Below, piece after piece: positions 28,560-36,966 of a stretch of 61,251 bases of DNA. Each line of letters starts with the position of its first letter. Position 1 is the stretch's first letter. Made by a program: the position numbers and the translations under genes. Origin of the DNA: Bacillota bacterium (GTDB lineage: Bacteria > Bacillota > DTU065); assembly GCA_018435125.1 (NCBI GenBank), contig JAHDNZ010000062.1:1-61251 (forward strand), in the 5' to 3' direction. The notes beneath the pieces are model-generated. The model was given only the letters and a program-made list of their open reading frames with translations. It was not told the origin of the DNA and made no database searches.

Positions 28560-29254
28560 TCCTTGAGCAACTTTAATTCTGTTTGCGAAAGTTCGCGGTA
28601 GTTACCTGGTTGTAATTCTTTTACTTCTAACGGTCCAAATTTAGCTCTATGTAATGAGAGTACTTTATGACCAACTGCTTTTATCATCCGCTTGATCTGT
28701 CTTTTGCGTCCCTCATGAATAGTAATACTAATCAAGGTTGTTTTTTGGTCGGCCTTAATTATTTTTACCTGGGCAGGTCCAGTAAGACCATCTTCTAAAA
28801 CTACGCCTTTTTGTAAAATTCCTAAAGCCTTGGCATCTAAAAAACCGTCCACTCTTACCCAATAAGTTTTTTTAACCAGGTAGCGTGGATGAATTAAAAG
28901 GTTGGTCAGTTCTCCGTCGTTGGTTAGCAACAAGGCTCCGGTAGTGTCGATATCTAACCTTCCGACTGGGAAAACACGTGGTTCTTTGGGAAGCAGATCA
29001 ACTACCTTAGGCCTATTAAAAGGATCCTTAAGTGTACAGATAAAGCCCGCTGGTTTATTTAAGAGGTAGTAAATTTTCTTTTTAATAACTGGCTCTTTCC
29101 CACAAACCCGTATTTTATCTTTTTCAATATCAGCTTTAGAACCAAGCTCAGCTATAACTCCATTAACTGTCACCTTACCACTTTTTATAAGCTCTTCGAC
29201 TTTACGTCTAGAACCGTATCCCGCAGCAGCTAAGATCTTTTGTAGTCTCTCCAT
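28541..29254 (-). CDS. rluB: 23S rRNA pseudouridine synthase, RluB type
   Basis: About 237 residues from ATG 29254. An N-terminal S4 RNA-binding domain (RLQKILAAAGYGSRRKVEEL) precedes the RsuA/RluB catalytic domain with PVGRLDIDTTGALLLTNDG, whose Asp is the catalytic residue, and HEGRKRQIKRM. These enzymes modify the peptidyl transferase region of 23S rRNA. The upstream stretch is an AGGGAGTG site; the frame itself extends five codons further. It is part of a cluster with the RCK gene upstream. Confidence 0.92.
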   Translation of the reverse strand: MERLQKILAAAGYGSRRKVEELIKSGKVTVNGVIAELGSKADIEKDKIRVCGKEPVIKKKIYYLLNKPAGFICTLKDPFNRPKVVDLLPKEPRVFPVGRLDIDTTGALLLTNDGELTNLLIHPRYLVKKTYWVRVDGFLDAKALGILQKGVVLEDGLTGPAQVKIIKADQKTTLISITIHEGRKRQIKRMIKAVGHKVLSLHRAKFGPLEVKELQPGNYRELSQTELKLLKECAKLC

Positions 29255-29265
29255 TTTTCTTTCTA

Positions 29266-29916
29266 TCACTCCCTTTGCTGAAATCTTGCTAGACGATCTT
29301 TTTCTCCAAGAACAATGATAATATCTCCATGGTTAAGCATATCTTCTGCTTTAGGAGAGATAAGAATCTCTTCATTTCTTTTTATAGCTAACACATTTAA
29401 ACCATAACGTGCTCTAAGATTTAGCTGCCCTAGTGTTTTATTATGAAAAGAAGCTGGTACAATTAATTCAGCTATGGTATGTTCTTCGGAAAGCTCAATA
29501 TGATCAAGTACATTGGTGGAAACAAGGTTGTTAGCCACTCTAATTCCCATATCTCTTTCAGGATAAATAATCTGATCGGCTCCCACTTTTTCTAAGACTT
29601 TACCATGAAGATCATTTTGCGCCTTGGCTACAACCCTAGGAACTCCGGAAGCCTTAAGAACTAAGGTTGCTAAAATGGAGGCTTGAATATCCTGGCCAAT
29701 AGCTACTACCACCACATCAAAATTGGACATTCCCAGGGCTTTAAGAGCCGCTTCATCTGTTGCATCTGCTTCCACAGCATGGGTAACATCATTGGCAATA
29801 GCCTGAACTTTTTCCTCCGAACTATCAATGGCCAGAACTTCATAACCCATCTTGTACAAAGTTGTAGCTACACTTGTTCCAAATCGTCCCAGACCAATAA
29901 CAGCAAACTGTTTCAT
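29266..29916 (-). CDS. ktrA: RCK-domain potassium channel regulator
   Basis: 216 residues from ATG 29916 (GAGGAG seven bases upstream). It has a Rossmann TrkA-N domain (FAVIGLGRFGTSVATTLYKM, then VLAIDSSEEKV) and a TrkA-C domain (about 135-216). KtrA/TrkA proteins gate K+ channels in response to nucleotides. No KtrB/TrkH channel gene is adjacent, so the partner must be elsewhere. Confidence 0.9.
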   Translation of the reverse strand: MKQFAVIGLGRFGTSVATTLYKMGYEVLAIDSSEEKVQAIANDVTHAVEADATDEAALKALGMSNFDVVVVAIGQDIQASILATLVLKASGVPRVVAKAQNDLHGKVLEKVGADQIIYPERDMGIRVANNLVSTNVLDHIELSEEHTIAELIVPASFHNKTLGQLNLRARYGLNVLAIKRNEEILISPKAEDMLNHGDIIIVLGEKDRLARFQQRE

Positions 29917-30099
29917 TGTCATTCTCCTCTTTATAGCAATTGCTGATACCTTTTATTTTTAAAGCTAAGACATCTATTACTCCATTAGTCTTTGCAATAA
30001 AATAACTCTAGGTCAAGAATAAAATAGAGTTTTAGTTTCTAGCGCCTTCTCTTCTTTTTATTACTATAACATTTTCTGCTTTCTTTTTATAGTCTTGAT

Positions 30100-30127
30100 C
30101 AAAAATGGCCCCCAGTAGAGGGGCCAC
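30100..30127 (-). terminator. Terminator of the scpA-gerW operon
   Basis: TGGCCCC/GGGGCCA hairpin followed by ATTTTTG on the minus strand, four bases after the gerW stop. It separates this operon from the RCK gene. Confidence 0.8.
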
Positions 30128-30130
30128 TTT

Positions 30131-30517
30131 TCAATACATGTTATTATTCATGTTAGCGTTTGTGTTTGTGGTGCGATTCATCAGTGGAGGTATAAGATCA
30201 AATATTCTGTCGATAAAAGCTTCCGAGCCTACTGGAAGTAACCTCACTTTTCCCTGACCAACAACAAGAAAGGCCACTGGTTTGATAGATATTCCGGCTC
30301 CACTTCCACCTCCAAAGGGAGCAATTTGTTCTTCTTTGGGCTCACCAAACTCACTGCCACCGGCTGCAAATCCCATAAAGACTCTAGAAACAGGAATAAT
30401 CAGGCTTCCATCTAAAGCTTCAACAGGATCCCCAAGAATAGTATTGACATCAATCATCTCTTTAAGGCTTTGCATAGCAGTATCTATTAACCCTTCTACA
30501 GGATGTTTATCTGGCAT
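30131..30517 (-). CDS. gerW: GerW/YtfJ-family sporulation protein
   Basis: 128 residues. The family signature is plain: HPVEGLIDTAMQSLKEMIDV, then VIPVSRVFMGFAAGGSEFG and FGGGSGAGISIKPVAFLVV. GerW/YtfJ is a spore protein needed for normal germination in Bacillus. A short Asn-rich tail ends the protein. It overlaps the DUF2953 gene by 11 bases, the usual pairing in Clostridia. Confidence 0.93.
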   Translation of the reverse strand: MPDKHPVEGLIDTAMQSLKEMIDVNTILGDPVEALDGSLIIPVSRVFMGFAAGGSEFGEPKEEQIAPFGGGSGAGISIKPVAFLVVGQGKVRLLPVGSEAFIDRIFDLIPPLMNRTTNTNANMNNNMY

Positions 30518-31082
30518 CTTTTTGCTCCTCCCACAAAGCCTGATATCTTTTTATGGCTTCAATTATAAGTTGACCTAGGGTGAAGGTGATTATACAGTCA
30601 AGGCTAAAACCAGCAAACTTGCGATCAAAAGCAACCTTTGGCCATATACCGTTTTTCTTAAAATACCAATAGCCACAAAAAGGATAACATACTGCCAACA
30701 AAAGGCCGAAAAGAAAGATAGCTTCGCCGCTATAATTGCCTTTCAACCCTAGCTTCAGGTATACTTTTTTGAGTTTAAGACAGTTAAGAAAAGCCTTTTG
30801 CCAAAATAGATTTTTTCGGGGTTGGCCCTTTGTTTTCTCAGCGGAATCATTTAAGGAAAAGAATTTAGATACTATCTGAAATTGCCTTTTAATCCCCAAA
30901 AAAGAATGCTTAACAATTACGCCATCTTTATTATTTATAATATAAGCTTTCCAAGGCAAGATTATATTAAGGTCCCAGATGTTGCCAGAAGGGTCGCTTT
31001 TTAGGGTTAGTTTCACTGGCAAAGGCCAATAACTAATAATAATAACCAGACTCAACCCTAAAATCCACCCCAAAGAAAACAC
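30507..31082 (-). CDS. DUF2953-type membrane protein
   Basis: 191 residues. An N-terminal transmembrane segment (LGWILGLSLVIIISYWPLP) is followed by a beta-rich stretch and a second hydrophobic region (AIFLLFGLLLAVCYPFCGYW). The C-terminal FDRKFAGFSLDCIITFTLGQ and position directly before gerW identify it as DUF2953. The role is unknown; conservation beside gerW suggests sporulation or envelope. Confidence 0.72.
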   Translation of the reverse strand: MFSLGWILGLSLVIIISYWPLPVKLTLKSDPSGNIWDLNIILPWKAYIINNKDGVIVKHSFLGIKRQFQIVSKFFSLNDSAEKTKGQPRKNLFWQKAFLNCLKLKKVYLKLGLKGNYSGEAIFLFGLLLAVCYPFCGYWYFKKNGIWPKVAFDRKFAGFSLDCIITFTLGQLIIEAIKRYQALWEEQKDAR

Positions 31083-31095
31083 CTCCTACCTTGTC

Positions 31096-31650
31096 TTATT
31101 CTTCCAAGGTGTGAGGTGTTGTATTCTCGCTCTTTTTCTCTCCAAAAAACTCTGCTAAATTAGGTAGTGCAGATAGATCTTTAAGGCCAAAGTAGACTAA
31201 AAAGGCTTTGGTGGTAGCAAAAAGAATCGGACGTCCCGGAGCATCCTTTCTGCCTACTTCCGCAATTAAACCGCGTTCAAGGAGTGTTGTAAGTGAACTA
31301 TCCGAAGAAACTCCTCTTATTTCATCAACTTCTGTCCTGGTTATAGGCTGCAGATAGGCAATAATTGCTAAGACTTCAAGGGCTGCCGGAGAAAGAGAGT
31401 TCCTTTTTTGTCTTTGACTTAACTCTTCTAAATAAGGTTTTGCTTCCGGACAAGCTATCATTCTAAAGCCACCTGCAATCATCTCGATTCTCATCCCTCG
31501 GTCAGCTAATTCTGCTTCTATATCCTTAAGTAAACTGTTAATTTCATCTGGTTTTAACTTGGTAATTTCAGCTAACTTAGTGAGAGAAAGAGGTTCTGGA
31601 GCCATAAACATAATTGCTTCGAGAATCATTTTTGCTTCTTTAGGAGTCAT
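31096..31650 (-). CDS. scpB: Segregation and condensation protein B
   Basis: 184 residues from ATG 31650 (GAGGTGC upstream). Two winged-helix domains: KMILEAIMFMAPEPLSLTKL starts the first, and LEVLAIIAYLQPITRTEVDE with APGRPILFATT marks the second. ScpB dimers bind ScpA and the SMC ATPase to form bacterial condensin. It overlaps scpA by 11 bases. Confidence 0.95.
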   Translation of the reverse strand: MTPKEAKMILEAIMFMAPEPLSLTKLAEITKLKPDEINSLLKDIEAELADRGMRIEMIAGGFRMIACPEAKPYLEELSQRQKRNSLSPAALEVLAIIAYLQPITRTEVDEIRGVSSDSSLTTLLERGLIAEVGRKDAPGRPILFATTKAFLVYFGLKDLSALPNLAEFFGEKKSENTTPHTLEE

Positions 31651-32392
31651 AGTTTTTTTGCACCTCATTCTCGCTCAAATAGTAAATATAGATGGTAGAC
31701 GTTTTTTCATTTTGCCTTACGCCTAAAACTCCACGATGTACTAATTCTAAAAGAGCCAAAAAAGTAACTACCAGCAAAACCTTACTTTTTAAAATGCCAA
31801 AAAGATCCTGAAAGAGAATATCACCTTTTTCTTTAACATAAAGAGTAAGCCATCTAATCTGCTCTTCGATGGTAATCTTCTCCCGAGGAAGTGGAGCTTG
31901 TTCTTCACTTTGTTTGGCTTCTAAAACAACCTGAAAAGCTAAACAAAGATCGTTTAAAGAAATTTGCATATTCCGCAGATCCTCATCTGGTTTTAGTTTC
32001 TGGAGTAATATTTCATTAACGCTCTCTCGTGAATAGACGCTACTTTGGGTTTCAAAACTCTCGCCTAGATAAAATGCTGCCTCCTTAAACTGTTTATAAA
32101 GTAGAAGTCGATTTACCAGTTCCAGACGGGGATCAGGCTCATCTTCGACCATAGGTTTTTTCTCTTTTGGTAAAAGTAGACGCGCCTTTATTTCCATCAG
32201 GGTTGCTGCCATAACCATAAACTCAGAAGCTATTTCAAGATCGGCATCTTCCATTAGTTTTAAGCGATTAAGATACTCCCTAGTTATTTCGGCAATGGGA
32301 ATATCATAAATGTCGACACGTTTCTCGCGAATAAGGTCCAAAAGTAAATCAAGAGGGCCTTCATAGGCTTTAAGAGATATAGCAATACTCAT
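31640..32392 (-). CDS. scpA: Segregation and condensation protein A
   Basis: 250 residues. Kleisin of the SMC-ScpAB complex: the N-terminal AYEGPLDLLLDLIREKRVDI is diagnostic, and the C-terminal winged helix that meets the SMC head is present (VLLVVTFLALLELVHRGVL). ATG 32392 follows GGGGGT and gives the family's usual start; five more codons are open upstream. scpB is translated from its 3' end. Confidence 0.95.
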   Translation of the reverse strand: MSIAISLKAYEGPLDLLLDLIREKRVDIYDIPIAEITREYLNRLKLMEDADLEIASEFMVMAATLMEIKARLLLPKEKKPMVEDEPDPRLELVNRLLLYKQFKEAAFYLGESFETQSSVYSRESVNEILLQKLKPDEDLRNMQISLNDLCLAFQVVLEAKQSEEQAPLPREKITIEEQIRWLTLYVKEKGDILFQDLFGILKSKVLLVVTFLALLELVHRGVLGVRQNEKTSTIYIYYLSENEVQKNYDS

Positions 32393-32432
32393 TTTTAAGA
32401 CCCCCACTCTAAATTTATTCGCGAATCACTAA

Positions 32433-32981
32433 TTAATTAACAGCATCAGCCGTTTTAAGGCAACGCTCCAAACGAGTTCTGGAGATAGAATTATGATGGT
32501 TTCTAACCAGTTCTACAACCGCTTCATCTACGCCTGAGATAAGTAACATATAGGCGCCTCTTTGAGGATGAATTGCCTGCACATACACTGCGCGGGCTAA
32601 ATTACCCGACTCACTTCTTTTTCCTGCCTTGAAAAGTCTTTTGTGCCAGCTTGGAAAAAGTTGACTTATTTTAACCAAAACTCGTTGATTAATTGTAAAA
32701 TCTCCTCTTATCTTGCCGATATCATGTAAAAGGGCCGCTTTAATAAGTATTTCTTTTTCAGCCTGATTTTGAATTCGTGGATCATTAAGCACAGTCCTGG
32801 CAACTCCAAAAGCATGTCTTTGATCAATATAATCCATCTGGTCAAAAAGAACCCTTTCCCAATCAGATAGGTGTCTGTTTAGGAAGTTTTTATCTTCGTA
32901 TGTGAATTGAGGGTCCTTGCGAAATTTATGAGCTAATAACCATTGTTGAAAAAGAACCTTTAGGCTAGTTTCACGGCCCAT
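32433..32981 (-). CDS. HD-domain protein
   Basis: 182 residues. HD-superfamily metal site: His in RHAFGVARTV, HD in KAALLHDIGKI, later HH in VRNHHNS and Asp in LKTADAVN. Small proteins of this kind are metal-dependent phosphohydrolases; the substrate is not known. It lies between lysA and scpA on the same strand, 40 bp from scpA. Confidence 0.8.
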   Translation of the reverse strand: MGRETSLKVLFQQWLLAHKFRKDPQFTYEDKNFLNRHLSDWERVLFDQMDYIDQRHAFGVARTVLNDPRIQNQAEKEILIKAALLHDIGKIRGDFTINQRVLVKISQLFPSWHKRLFKAGKRSESGNLARAVYVQAIHPQRGAYMLLISGVDEAVVELVRNHHNSISRTRLERCLKTADAVN

Positions 32982-33019
32982 ATTTTTCCCCTCGCTCTGC
33001 TAGATTTATAATATTTATA

Positions 33020-34300
33020 CTATTCAACATCTCTTAAAAGCAAATCGCTGTAAGTTTCTCTCCTGACAACTAACTTGTCTTTCCCTCCAAAAACAAAGAC
33101 CATTGCCGGCCTTGGTAGCATATTATAGTTGCTAGCCATTGAATAATTATAGGCTCCGGTTGAAAAAACTGCCAGAATATCACCTGGTTTTATTTGAGGA
33201 AGCTTAGCATCAAAAATTAGCATGTCACCTGATTCACAACACTTGCCTGCAATAGAGACCTTTTCTTCAGCCAGTAAAGAAGGTTTATTTGCAAGCAAGC
33301 CATAATATTCGGCGCCATATAAGGCTACCCTTGGATTATCAGCCATTCCTCCATCTACAGCTACATATTTGCGAACCCAGGGAATCTCTTTTTGTGAGCC
33401 TGTAGTATAAAGGGTGATTCCGGCTTGTCCAACAAGATAACGACCGGGTTCGATATGAAGCTTAACACTAGGATCAGGCAGTCCCTTATATATTGCTTCT
33501 ATAAGCTCTTCAGGACTAAACAGGGGATCTTCAGGTAGATACTGAATTGCTAAGCCCCCGCCAAGATCTAATTCAAGAGAATTAAGACCAAAGGCTTTTT
33601 CTATTTCGGCTTTAATTTGAGCCATTGTTTTTGCCGTTAGAGTAAAAGATGCCAGATTAGTTATTTGAGAACCTACATGACAGTGGATGCCTGTTAAATC
33701 TAAGTATTGGCTTGCCAGTGCTTTTTTGGCAGCCAATAAGCTATCGTTTATAGTAAAACCAAATTTGGAATCTTCTTGACCGGTTTGAATATGGACATGG
33801 GTATGAGCTTCTATACCCGGTGCTATACGTAAAAATATCTTTTGAGTTTTAGCTTCTTTGGCTGCAATCTCTTCTAAACAAGTAAGTTCATACCAATTGT
33901 CTACCACAATTGTACCGACATTGTTTTTTACCGCCATTTCCAGCTCTATTTGGGATTTATTATTACCATGAAAATAGATGCGTTCAGTGGGAAAACCCGC
34001 TTCTAAAGCTACATACAACTCACCACCGCTCACAACATCAAGACTTAATCCCACTTTAGCTATTAACTTGCTTAAAGCTTTACAAAAAAGAGCTTTGGCG
34101 GCATATGTTACTTCTCCGTTGGGGTAATATTTTTGCATAGCTTTTTTTAAACTTAAAGCTCTATTTTCCACCATGTCTACATCAATAACATATAGTGGTG
34201 TACCATACTTTTGGGCTAATAAAACTGTGTCGACGCCACCCCAGGTCAAATGGTCTAAGTTATTAACAGCTATATCAGAAGCCAACTCATCCTTCCCCAC
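33020..34300 (-). CDS. lysA: Diaminopimelate decarboxylase
   Basis: 426 residues in the open frame. It decarboxylates meso-DAP to lysine with PLP. Visible are the PLP lysine in EVTYAAKALFCKAL, GGGLAIQYLPEDP, EPGRYLVGQAGITLYT and CCESGDMLIFD, where the Cys helps form the active site at the dimer interface. The frame opens with GTG at 34300; a TTG at 34285 with GGGGAAGGATG just ahead is an equally good start. I see no lysine riboswitch upstream. Confidence 0.95.
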   Translation of the reverse strand: MGKDELASDIAVNNLDHLTWGGVDTVLLAQKYGTPLYVIDVDMVENRALSLKKAMQKYYPNGEVTYAAKALFCKALSKLIAKVGLSLDVVSGGELYVALEAGFPTERIYFHGNNKSQIELEMAVKNNVGTIVVDNWYELTCLEEIAAKEAKTQKIFLRIAPGIEAHTHVHIQTGQEDSKFGFTINDSLLAAKKALASQYLDLTGIHCHVGSQITNLASFTLTAKTMAQIKAEIEKAFGLNSLELDLGGGLAIQYLPEDPLFSPEELIEAIYKGLPDPSVKLHIEPGRYLVGQAGITLYTTGSQKEIPWVRKYVAVDGGMADNPRVALYGAEYYGLLANKPSLLAEEKVSIAGKCCESGDMLIFDAKLPQIKPGDILAVFSTGAYNYSMASNYNMLPRPAMVFVFGGKDKLVVRRETYSDLLLRDVE

Positions 34301-34731
34301 TTTCCCAAGTATATTAAAACATATAATTTATATTAATTCTTAGCTAATAATAGCACAGCCTTTAGAACGGGTCAAAGTAGATAGAATAAAACAGCCAATA
34401 AATCCTCTAGTATTTATTTGCTAAATTGATATATAAGATTGCAAATTCTGCCATTATTTTTCTGCTGTTTTAAGTACTGCTTTTTTTGTTAACTAGCAGT
34501 TGATATTCGCTGGCACAACTGATTTATTAACTGTTTTAATAACATATTTAGCCTAAATTGAAGTTAGGTTCAGGGTCAAATATTAACCTTTTTAGCTCAT
34601 TATCCTGCTTTTTAAGAAGAACAGCTACTGTTTTTGCTTAAAAAACCAGTTTTTATAATTAAAAATTAGCTATGGTATTTTACCGCCTCATCCTGTTAAC
34701 AATAAGAGCGAAGGCTCAAGGGGGTGAGTTT
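34301..34731. other. Intergenic region, divergent lysA/YvlD
   Basis: This AT-rich region between the divergent lysA and YvlD-like genes must contain both promoters. I see no L-box core (no AGAGGTGC-type word on the lysA strand), no stable hairpin, and no reading frame of note. Confidence 0.4.
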
Positions 34732-35067
34732 TTGGGCGATTGGTTAAAGCATGCTATCCGACTAGTTGTGTCTGCAATTGTTCTGGTACTTCTCAGCCCT
34801 TTCGTGCCAGGATTTTCTGTTACTAACTTCGGCCAGGCGCTTCTTGCCGCTGTAGTTATAACTATTATAGGCTACATAATCGAAAGCGCATTCGGCCGCA
34901 ATATCTCACCTTATGGCAGAGGTATAGTCGGGTTTTTAGTATCAGCCGTAGTACTTTATCTAACCAAATTTATAGTGCCTGGTTTCAATGTATCTATTAT
35001 AGGCGCTCTAATTGCAGCATTCCTGATTGGGCTTGTAGACATTTTTGTTCCTACATCACTAAGATAA
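34732..35067 (+). CDS. YvlD/phage-holin IV-like membrane protein
   Basis: 112 residues from TTG 34732, placed by the AGGGGGTGAG immediately upstream (the frame is open 20 codons further). Three or four transmembrane segments: AIRLVVSAIVLVLLSPFV, ALLAAVVITIIGYIIE, GIVGFLVSAVVLYLTKFIV, GALIAAFLIGLVDIF. This matches the small YvlD-like holin-superfamily proteins common in sporeformers. It is not phage-borne here. Its end shares a terminator with the convergent spoVAE. Confidence 0.75.
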   Translation: MGDWLKHAIRLVVSAIVLVLLSPFVPGFSVTNFGQALLAAVVITIIGYIIESAFGRNISPYGRGIVGFLVSAVVLYLTKFIVPGFNVSIIGALIAAFLIGLVDIFVPTSLR

Positions 35068-35102
35068 ATAGGAGGCACTACGTGCCTCCTATTTATCTTA
35101 GT
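35058..35102. terminator. Bidirectional terminator, 21-bp perfect stem
   Basis: Perfect 21-bp arms (core AAATAGGAGGCAC) around a 3-nt loop centred at 35080. The stop codon of the YvlD-like gene lies in the left arm and the spoVAE stop abuts the right arm. It serves both convergent genes. Confidence 0.85.
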
Positions 35103-35453
35103 TTATCCTTTGGGTCTAAATAAAAAGCCGATACCAAAGCCAAAGACTATGGCTGCACCAAGCACAGCTGCTGCTTGCGATAGACCCCCTTCTAAAGCTC
35201 CCAAAAAACCCGCTCGATTAAAGCCTTGTATAACTCCTTGGGTAAGAATATGGCCAAAGTTAGAAACTGGAGCCATAGCTCCGGCGCCAAAGATTCTGGT
35301 AAGCGGTTCATAAAAACCGAAAGTGGATATTAAGCTCCCTAAAACAACCAAAATAACCATTAAATCCGCCTGTGTAAGCTTGCTTTTATCTAATACTATC
35401 TGACCTAAAGCACAGATTGTGCCTCCAAATAAAAAAGCCAACAGAAAATTCAT
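35103..35453 (-). CDS. spoVAE: Stage V sporulation protein AE
   Basis: 116 residues, integral membrane. SpoVAE is part of the channel that moves dipicolinic acid into the forespore and out on germination. Hydrophobic segments: FLLAFLFGGTICALGQIVL, LMVILVVLGSLISTFGF, AAAVLGAAIVFGFGIGFLF. It resembles SpoVAC in sequence, as expected. It is the third gene of spoVAC-AD-AE, three bases after spoVAD. Confidence 0.93.
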   Translation of the reverse strand: MNFLLAFLFGGTICALGQIVLDKSKLTQADLMVILVVLGSLISTFGFYEPLTRIFGAGAMAPVSNFGHILTQGVIQGFNRAGFLGALEGGLSQAAAVLGAAIVFGFGIGFLFRPKG

Positions 35454-35456
35454 TAT

Positions 35457-36443
35457 CTATTCCACCTTTTCAAAGGCAATCGCATGAGCCACAGCAGGAA
35501 TACTATCTTTTTGCTGTGCTGTTATTTGAGCAAAAAGAGCACCTGTGGCTAGAAGTAAAACATTTTTTAGCTGACCTTGGCATAAAAGGGGATAAAAGTA
35601 GCTTGAAAACACACAAGCAGAAGCCGCACATCCACTTGCACCTGCATGTTTGTCCTGTGTAGAGGCATAAACCAAAAGGCCACAGTCGGTTAAGTTGCCT
35701 GCATCTAAAGAAGCATCTCCCAAAAGGTGTTTAAGCATAATCTGACCTACACTGCCTAAATCACCGGTGGCTATCAGATCATAATCTTCTGGTTTTTTAC
35801 CTAAATTTTGCAAATGACGCTTTAAGGTATCAAAGGCAGCCGGCGCCATAACTGCACCTAAATTATTTGTATCTTTTAGACCATAATCTACCACCCGTCC
35901 AAAAGTTATTTCTTTAACCTTTACTAATCCCTGCCGACTTAAGATAACAGATCCAGCTCCAGACATAGTCCAGGTGGCTGTGGCTTTACGTTGTACTCCT
36001 AGTTCGGTTGGAAAGCGAAAGGTCCTTTCGGCTGTCTGGTGATGAGAACAAGCTCCCGCTATAACTCTGTCGACATATCCAGCTTCTACTAAAAGTGAAC
36101 CTAAACCTATAGAGAGATTAAAGGTTGAGCAAGCACCAAATACACCCGCAAATGGTATGTTTAAATCTCTGACCGCAAAGTTGGCACTAATAAGTTGGTT
36201 TAGTAAATCTCCTGCTAAAATCAAATCAAAATCTTCCGGTCGATAGTTATATTTTTTTAAACATAGACTAAGACTTTCTAGAAGCATCTTTCTTTCTGCC
36301 TTTTCAAACGAGCTTTCACCGTAGATATCATCAGGTAAAATAACATCAAAGAGATCCCCCAAAGGCCCAGCTCCTTCGCTTGGACCAACTACAGAAGCTG
36401 TTCCTTCTACAAAAACATTTTTGAGAGTGAAGGTTTTATTCAT
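35457..36443 (-). CDS. spoVAD: Stage V sporulation protein AD
   Basis: 328 residues with a thiolase/ketoacyl-synthase-like fold. SpoVAD binds dipicolinic acid on the spore inner membrane. Signature segments are VEGTASVVGPSEGAGPLGD, GVFGACSTFNLSIGLGS (Cys in the thiolase-like position) and DKHAGASGCAASACVF. It overlaps the spoVAC stop by four bases. Confidence 0.95.
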   Translation of the reverse strand: MNKTFTLKNVFVEGTASVVGPSEGAGPLGDLFDVILPDDIYGESSFEKAERKMLLESLSLCLKKYNYRPEDFDLILAGDLLNQLISANFAVRDLNIPFAGVFGACSTFNLSIGLGSLLVEAGYVDRVIAGACSHHQTAERTFRFPTELGVQRKATATWTMSGAGSVILSRQGLVKVKEITFGRVVDYGLKDTNNLGAVMAPAAFDTLKRHLQNLGKKPEDYDLIATGDLGSVGQIMLKHLLGDASLDAGNLTDCGLLVYASTQDKHAGASGCAASACVFSSYFYPLLCQGQLKNVLLLATGALFAQITAQQKDSIPAVAHAIAFEKVE

Positions 36444-36889
36444 CTAAAGACACTCCTTATCAAACCAAAAACCGTTGCCGAGATTAAACCATAAGCTACT
36501 ACTGGTCCTGCTATAATAAACATTCTCGCTGCGAGTCCTAGAATTGCCCCCTCACTGCGGTATTCCATGGCAGGTGCTACAATGGAATTGGCAAAGCCTG
36601 TAATAGGTATAGCACTGCCTGCTCCCCCAATTCTGCCAATCTCGTCATAAATTCCCAGTCCTGTTAATAAAGAACCGAAAAAGACGAGAGCTATTGACAT
36701 CCAAACAGAGGCTAGATCATTACTCAAACCATAATATAGCAGATAGGTCCTTATAATTTCACCAAAAACGCAGATTCCACCGCCAATTAAAAAAGCATTG
36801 GCGAGGTTGCTTTTTAAGGATACTTTTGGTTGTTCTTTTTCCACTAACCTTACATAACGTTTAGATTGCGGGCTTTCTCTTTCTCGCAT
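36440..36889 (-). CDS. spoVAC: Stage V sporulation protein AC
   Basis: 149 residues. A basic N-terminus precedes four hydrophobic segments (NAFLIGGGICVFGEIIR, MSIALVFFGSLLTGLG, FANSIVAPAMEYRSEGAILG, IIAGPVVAYGLISATVFGLI). SpoVAC is the mechanosensitive channel component for dipicolinate. First gene of the minimal clostridial spoVAC-AD-AE set; spoVAA, AB, AEa and AF are absent here. Confidence 0.94.
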   Translation of the reverse strand: MRERESPQSKRYVRLVEKEQPKVSLKSNLANAFLIGGGICVFGEIIRTYLLYYGLSNDLASVWMSIALVFFGSLLTGLGIYDEIGRIGGAGSAIPITGFANSIVAPAMEYRSEGAILGLAARMFIIAGPVVAYGLISATVFGLIRSVFR

Positions 36890-36927
36890 ATTCTCTACCT
36901 CCCTGTCTAGTATTACCAGGATAGGTA

Positions 36928-36966
36928 AAATAAAAGCACAGTCTAGAAAATTTAGACTGTGCTTTT
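36928..36966 (-). terminator. Terminator overlapping the dipeptidase stop
   Basis: A 14-bp stem (AAAAGCACAGTCTA) with a 7-nt loop; the dipeptidase stop TAA (36952-36954) lies in the loop. T-rich sequence follows on the minus strand. Confidence 0.75.

Noticed and set aside
34301-34671. Lysine riboswitch before lysA
   Set aside because: No L-box conserved core and no terminator/antiterminator pair on the lysA strand.
34732-35067. Prophage holin
   Set aside because: The holin-superfamily IV match is a chromosomal YvlD-like protein; no lysin, portal or capsid genes are nearby.
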